A stretch of DNA of 27,358 nt from a virus, in IMG/VR virus record IMGVR_UViG_3300025646_000269, positions 1 through 27,358 of that record; one strand, given 5' to 3'. Each line of letters opens with the position of its first letter. The stretch's first letter is position 1. A model generated the notes under the pieces. That model did no database searches. It was given only the letters and a program-made list of their open reading frames with translations, and was not told the origin of the DNA. The translations under genes were made by a program, and so were the position numbers. This document shows, piece by piece, positions 25,120-27,358 of the stretch.

Positions 25120-25173
25120 CTGGCTTCTTTATTGATTGATCTGTAGCCCCACCTTAATCAATCAGTAGACCAG
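25120..25173. repeat. Imperfect long hairpin with ATTGATT/AATCAAT core
   Basis: CTGG (25120-25123) pairs with CCAG (25170-25173), and ATTGATT (25131-25137) with AATCAAT. Opposed 7-base internal loops lie between the two stems. The apical loop contains CTGTAGCCCCACC. It could be an RNA fold or a cruciform. Confidence 0.5.
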
Positions 25174-25247
25174 CCATGAGTAAGCATTGATAAGGGACGC
25201 TGATGGGTATACTTAGTGGTCTACACGGTTCCACTGGGTTCTTGAGC

Positions 25248-25276
25248 TTGACACATCGGGGCATTGGTGGTATTGT
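25248..25276 (+). promoter_or_regulatory. Sigma70-type promoter (early promoter candidate)
   Basis: A perfect -35 box TTGACA (25248-25253), a 17-base spacer and TATTGT (25271-25276) as a -10 box with four of six consensus bases. Transcription would start near 25283, giving a leader of about 225 bases before the first early gene. Host RNA polymerase would read it, as expected for early genes of a T7-like phage. Confidence 0.65.
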
Positions 25277-25336
25277 ATGTTCATCGGTGGGGGATCAGTT
25301 CTCTACTCGATACGCACCTTGACAACTTAATAGTAT

Positions 25337-25419
25337 ATGATCGTCACAAGACGGAGCTAGCGGAGCGAGCGATCCCGCGAACAGTTATAGGTTGCAACCC
25401 GACCTGACTGTACGATCAT
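25337..25419 (+). ncRNA. Candidate structured RNA in the early leader
   Basis: ATGATCGT (25337-25344) and ACGATCAT (25412-25419) form a perfect 8-bp closing stem around 67 bases. Inside are a GC-rich block with repeated AGCG/GGAGC words (25354-25378) and a second arm, ACAGT...ACTGT with inner AGGT/ACCT. The GC-rich island stands out from its AT-rich surroundings. T-rich sequence (GTTATTATTTATTATT) follows. It lacks a tRNA T-arm and anticodon arm. It may be a leader-encoded riboregulator, a stability element or a packaging/origin structure. Confidence 0.45.
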
Positions 25420-25435
25420 GTTATTATTTATTATT

Positions 25436-25453
25436 GTGCAGAGCCACATGCAC
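25436..25453 (+). terminator. Small hairpin GTGCA/TGCAC followed by CTTT-type stretch
   Basis: GTGCA (25436-25440) pairs with TGCAC (25449-25453) over an 8-base loop, then TTTAAAC. It is too weak to be a convincing terminator and may simply be part of the leader fold. Confidence 0.3.
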
Positions 25454-25494
25454 TTTAAACATTAGATCATGGCAAACTGTTAAGTTATTACAAT

Positions 25495-25510
25495 CGGAGG
25501 ATTGCTTATG
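25495..25510 (+). promoter_or_regulatory. Strong ribosome binding site, first copy of a repeated initiation module
   Basis: CGGAGG (25495-25500) lies 7 bases before ATG 25508 and sets this start over TTG 25502. The same arrangement, CGGAGG then TGCTTATG, recurs at 25943-25959. It is one of the few strong Shine-Dalgarno sites in the window. Confidence 0.85.
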
Positions 25511-25732
25511 AAACTGACTGCTTTTGAGTCCAAGGTGCGTTCTATTCTTATGGATTGCACAGGTTATAGTCTCACCAAGTGTAGTGAGGATGATGATGTC
25601 TTTTATTATTTGATTGACAACTATGGTGATCGTGATGGCGATCCATTCTATGAGTTTGATGATGTACTCGACTACATTTGTAATGACGAAAGTGTAGAGG
25701 GTGAGATCAACAACCTTTTGCTTGCGTATTGA
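25508..25732 (+). CDS. 74-residue acidic early protein
   Basis: The product (MKLTAFESKVRSILMDCTGY, then SLTKCSEDDDVFYYLIDNYG) has 18 acidic and 5 basic residues, with acid runs EDDD and DRDGDPFYEFDD. It is the first gene after the structured leader and has a strong ribosome binding site. I do not recognise a family. The charge pattern fits a nucleic acid mimic or an inhibitor of a host DNA- or RNA-binding enzyme, as is common for early phage genes, but this is inference. The next ATG follows the stop by two bases. Confidence 0.75.
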   Translation: MKLTAFESKVRSILMDCTGYSLTKCSEDDDVFYYLIDNYGDRDGDPFYEFDDVLDYICNDESVEGEINNLLLAY

Positions 25733-25734
25733 TT

Positions 25735-25935
25735 ATGGCTTACAGTGAGGACCTATTGCGTAGTTCATTGATTGATAAATATGACTATGACTATCACGAG
25801 GAGGATGAATATGATCATGATGCTTATGTTGAGTTCCTAAGTAAGCTTAACTACACTGAGCTATTGTATGAGTTCCTTGATGTCTATGGATTAGACGAGG
25901 TTGAGGAGATTGCAGATCACATTGGTTACTACTAA
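25735..25935 (+). CDS. 66-residue, extremely acidic and tyrosine-rich protein
   Basis: The product has 20 Asp/Glu, only 3 Lys/Arg and 11 Tyr among 66 residues, with the core DKYDYDYHEEDEYDHDAY at residues 14-31. It ends GLDEVEEIADHIGYY. No family is recognised. Dense carboxylates spaced by aromatic residues are what DNA-mimic antirestriction or anti-polymerase proteins look like. It may equally be a small metal- or protein-binding factor. ATG 25735, two bases after the previous stop, is preferred to TTG 25729; coupling replaces a Shine-Dalgarno site. Confidence 0.75.
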   Translation: MAYSEDLLRSSLIDKYDYDYHEEDEYDHDAYVEFLSKLNYTELLYEFLDVYGLDEVEEIADHIGYY

Positions 25936-25942
25936 CACAACA

Positions 25943-25959
25943 CGGAGGTAATGCTTATG
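25943..25959 (+). promoter_or_regulatory. Strong ribosome binding site, second copy of the repeated initiation module
   Basis: CGGAGG (25943-25948) is followed by TA and ATGCTTATG. The ATG at 25951 is too close (2 bases), so ATG 25957 (8 bases) is the likely start. The near-identity with 25495-25510 suggests duplication or shared selection for early expression. Confidence 0.8.
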
Positions 25960-26238
25960 TCTACATATCAACTGTTCATGGGTCGTGACATACCTGGTGG
26001 TGGGTATGTTAATGATACTGATTGGCAAAAGTTTCTACATATTGTAGATACTATTGTTGATGGCTACACTGTTGTTGATGCTGATGGTGTATGGCTTGGT
26101 GTACATGAGGATTGTAAGGTTATGACAGTCTCTACTGATGATATCGAATCAGTACGTGAGATTGCTAATGTATATAAGCAAGCCTTTGATCAAATGGCTG
26201 TAGGTATTACTACTCTTCCTGCTATGGAGTTTGTTTAA
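25957..26238 (+). CDS. DUF3574-like small protein
   Basis: The 93-residue product is MSTYQLFMGRDIPGGGYVND, then TDWQKFLHIVDTIVDGYTVV, then DADGVWLGVHEDCKV, ending MEFV. The succession 'hF.Gr..p.GG.V.D.dW..F', 'dGyTV.DAdGvW' and 'E..KV..V' followed by 'Yk..F.Q.aV' closely follows my knowledge of the DUF3574 family, usually bacterial secreted or lipoprotein-like proteins of about 130 residues. Here there is no signal peptide, so the phage form would be cytoplasmic. The biochemical role is unknown. The stop overlaps the next ATG by one base. Confidence 0.65.
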   Translation: MSTYQLFMGRDIPGGGYVNDTDWQKFLHIVDTIVDGYTVVDADGVWLGVHEDCKVMTVSTDDIESVREIANVYKQAFDQMAVGITTLPAMEFV

Positions 26239-26384
26239 TGTCTTACCTTGTGTATAAGTTAGATGATTCTCTTAATAGAGAAGCAATCACTACTGTATGT
26301 AGTGAAGATGAAGCTGACGATCTAGTTGATTATTATTGCAATGTATTCCCATATGCTTATATAGATTATATCAAACTAGATTAG
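26238..26384 (+). CDS. 48-residue acidic early protein
   Basis: ATG 26238 overlaps the previous TAA by one base; TAG lies at 26382-26384. The product (MSYLVYKLDDSLNREAITTV, then CSEDEADDLVDYYCNVFPYA, ending YIDYIKLD) again combines acidic and tyrosine residues. It is too short for family assignment. The exact stop-start overlap and the matching composition support it as real. Confidence 0.68.
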   Translation: MSYLVYKLDDSLNREAITTVCSEDEADDLVDYYCNVFPYAYIDYIKLD

Positions 26385-26456
26385 GAATCACTCTCATAAT
26401 AATGGGGCGTAGCGATTTCATTTGTTGTTGACCTTTGTTCTTTGTTTGTTACTGAA

Positions 26457-26858
26457 ATGACTGGTGCTGTTGATCTATCGTGGAGTACTGTTACTGCGTG
26501 GTATGATGCCACTAATGAGCAGTATCAGGATCTATATGATGAATTGTGCGATCGTATCGAACATTTTAACAAGTTTGATATTGAGCAAGTACTTGACTTC
26601 TTGAGTGAGCTAAGTGATTTAGGTATTGACAACAAGGATCAATTCAGTGATGCATTCTATACCTTTAGTTCTGAGGCTAGCTATCGTGCAGAGCGAGAGT
26701 TTGCTGAGGAGTTTTGTGTAGAGTGTGGTATGATTGATGAGGATTCACCTGTGTTCTTTGCTATTGACTGGCAGCATGTATGGGATGGGTTGTTGAGGTA
26801 TGACTTCAGCACGATTGTATTTGATGGTGACACTTACTTTTTCAACAACGAGTTCTGA
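26457..26858 (+). CDS. ArdA-like antirestriction protein (DNA mimic)
   Basis: The 133-residue product is acidic and ends with the ArdA-type C-terminal pattern: REFAEEFCVECGMIDEDSPV, then FFAIDWQHVWDGLLRYDFST, then DGDTYFFNNEF. In ArdA proteins the same order appears as 'F.ee.G.l...p...y.IDy...arDl...D...' and a final 'G.yyvFrn'. ArdA dimers mimic bent B-DNA and block type I restriction and modification enzymes. At 133 residues it is shorter than the usual 165-170, the loss being at the N-terminal domain. It occupies an early position comparable to Ocr in T7. ATG 26457 is preferred to TTG 26442; no Shine-Dalgarno is seen. Confidence 0.7.
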   Translation: MTGAVDLSWSTVTAWYDATNEQYQDLYDELCDRIEHFNKFDIEQVLDFLSELSDLGIDNKDQFSDAFYTFSSEASYRAEREFAEEFCVECGMIDEDSPVFFAIDWQHVWDGLLRYDFSTIVFDGDTYFFNNEF

Positions 26859-26860
26859 TT

Positions 26861-26977
26861 ATGACTGAGACTAACATTTTGCTTGCTGTTATTGGTTGCA
26901 TTGGTTTGCTGTCTACACTAGCTGTGTATTCACGAGCTAATAGTGCTGTTGTTCGTTATGAGGTACGTAAGAAGTGA
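26861..26977 (+). CDS. 38-residue single-pass membrane protein
   Basis: ATG 26861 follows the ArdA-like stop by two bases; TGA lies at 26975-26977. The product is MTETNILLAVIGCIGLLSTL then AVYSRANSAVVRYEVRKK: one clear membrane helix (residues about 5-23) and a short basic tail, which by the positive-inside rule should be cytoplasmic. No family is recognised. Small early membrane proteins of phages often act on host envelope processes or superinfection, but nothing here shows which. Confidence 0.65.
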   Translation: MTETNILLAVIGCIGLLSTLAVYSRANSAVVRYEVRKK

Positions 26978-27090
26978 CTGAAGAGGAGTACATGGAGCAG
27001 GTCATCAAAGAATACAAACGTATTGATGATGATCCTGATGTAGAGGATGACTTCTTTGACATGATTAATTTGATGGAGGATTACGAATGA
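26974..27090 (+). CDS. 38-residue acidic protein (GTG start)
   Basis: The start GTG at 26974 overlaps the previous TGA in GTGA, and the stop TGA overlaps the next ATG in ATGA. The product (MTEEEYMEQVIKEYKRIDDD, then PDVEDDFFDMINLMEDYE) is highly acidic and helical. Four-base overlaps on both sides support it as a real coupled gene. The function is unknown. Confidence 0.65.
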   Translation: MTEEEYMEQVIKEYKRIDDDPDVEDDFFDMINLMEDYE

Positions 27091-27275
27091 CTGACACTGT
27101 GAGTACTGCTGTTAAGGTTGATGTATATCCTGATGAGTTCAAGCCAATCATGAAAGCAATCAAGTATGCTACGATATGTGACGATTGGTCACTGCTGTTT
27201 GAGGTTGAGGAGAAGGAGATGCTAGAATCATTCCTTGACTACTTCAGTGACATTGCTCTTAATGAGGGCATCTAA
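27087..27275 (+). CDS. 62-residue acidic early protein
   Basis: The product (MTDTVSTAVKVDVYPDEFKP, then IMKAIKYATICDDWSLLFEV) has a GGAGG ribosome binding site at 27075-27079, 7 bases before the ATG and inside the previous gene. The C-terminal half (EVEEKEMLESFLDYFSDIAL) is acidic and helical. No family is recognised. Confidence 0.72.
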   Translation: MTDTVSTAVKVDVYPDEFKPIMKAIKYATICDDWSLLFEVEEKEMLESFLDYFSDIALNEGI

Positions 27276-27302
27276 TCGTTTTTAATTCACACTCATTTCG
27301 CC

Positions 27303-27358
27303 ATGTATTACAACACAGACACTGAGCGTGCTATCAACATTGATGAAATTGCTCGTCA
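27303..27358 (+). CDS. Start of a further early gene, cut by the window edge
   Basis: ATG 27303 opens a frame that stays open to the end of the window (MYYNTDTERAINIDEIAR). It follows the previous stop by 27 bases. Only 18 residues are visible, too few for assignment; no Shine-Dalgarno is seen. Confidence 0.5.
   Translation, partial: MYYNTDTERAINIDEIAR

Larger units (their letters stand above)
24771..25507. other. 737-base structured non-coding region (candidate genome end / origin / early leader)
   Basis: No frame here has both a plausible start and family-like sequence. The region instead holds at least seven palindromes or hairpins (24783-24832, 24911-24927, 24955-24964, 25015-25034, 25120-25173, 25337-25419, 25436-25453), a direct repeat (GGTCTTATAT at 24854 and 24882), a duplicated AAGGGGCT (24769-24786) and a sigma70-type promoter at 25248-25276. 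It lies between the last late/metabolic gene and the first early genes, where a T7-like phage would have its terminal repeat and early promoters. Confidence 0.75.

Noticed and set aside
25203-25322. 39-codon open frame across the early promoter
   Set aside because: No ribosome binding site, composition unlike neighbours, and it would cover the best promoter of the region.
25319-25341. Second promoter, TTGACA at 25319 with TATGAT at 25336
   Set aside because: The spacer is only 11 bases, too short for sigma70; no other -10 box at 16-18 bases.
25338-25418. tRNA-like element (7-bp acceptor-sized stem, about 81 bases)
   Set aside because: No T-arm with GTTCRA before the 3' stem, no D-arm and no 5-bp anticodon stem with a 7-base loop can be placed. 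It is kept as a structured RNA candidate only.
1-27358. CRISPR arrays, insertion sequences, integrase or attachment sites
   Set aside because: No regularly spaced repeats, transposase, recombinase or tRNA-end att-like sequence was seen, in keeping with a lytic phage.

Overview
The window is the late half of a T7-like (Autographiviridae-type) podovirus genome joined to the first early genes. It is most likely a cyanophage of Synechococcus or Prochlorococcus. The evidence is T7 synteny (end of a probable capsid gene, tail tubes A and B, internal virion proteins gp13 to gp16, tail fibre, small and large terminase) together with features I know from marine cyanophages: ThyX, collagen-like fibre genes, and LamG/SPRY-type fibre domains. 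The organism call is inference from gene content; no host gene is present. All genes I support lie on the + strand.

Layout. 1-126: C-terminus of the probable major capsid gene and a strong intrinsic terminator. 140-12221: tail tube and ejection proteins. The gp15-like protein carries two C-terminal cell-wall-degrading domains; I see no such enzyme in the gp16-like protein. 12252-18266: fibre and host-recognition module of four genes, including a 910-residue multi-domain protein of different base composition. 18266-19320: very small genes, two of them single-pass membrane proteins at the place where T7 has its holin. The second ends in a perfect A AAA AAG slippery site followed by a hairpin and an open -1 frame. 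19266-23818: DNA packaging block (TerS, basic protein, HNH nuclease, 476-residue protein, two small proteins, TerL). 23819-24125: spacer with a G-quadruplex consensus, a terminator and an AT-rich inverted repeat. 24126-24770: ThyX. 24771-25507: 737 bases without a convincing gene, full of palindromes and hairpins, with a good sigma70-type promoter. 25508-end: densely packed tiny genes, many strongly acidic, including an ArdA-like antirestriction protein and a DUF3574-like protein.

How it fits together. The late block builds and packages the virion. The region after 25248 looks like the host-RNA-polymerase-driven early region, with an ArdA-like DNA mimic near where T7 places Ocr (gene 0.3). 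Late end and early start are contiguous here, so the assembly is probably circularised or permuted across the physical genome ends. The structured non-coding stretch is then the natural candidate for the terminal repeat, packaging or origin region.

The least expected observations are the putative programmed -1 frameshift at 19129-19135, the structured RNA candidate at 25337-25419, and the cluster of acidic, tyrosine-rich small proteins.
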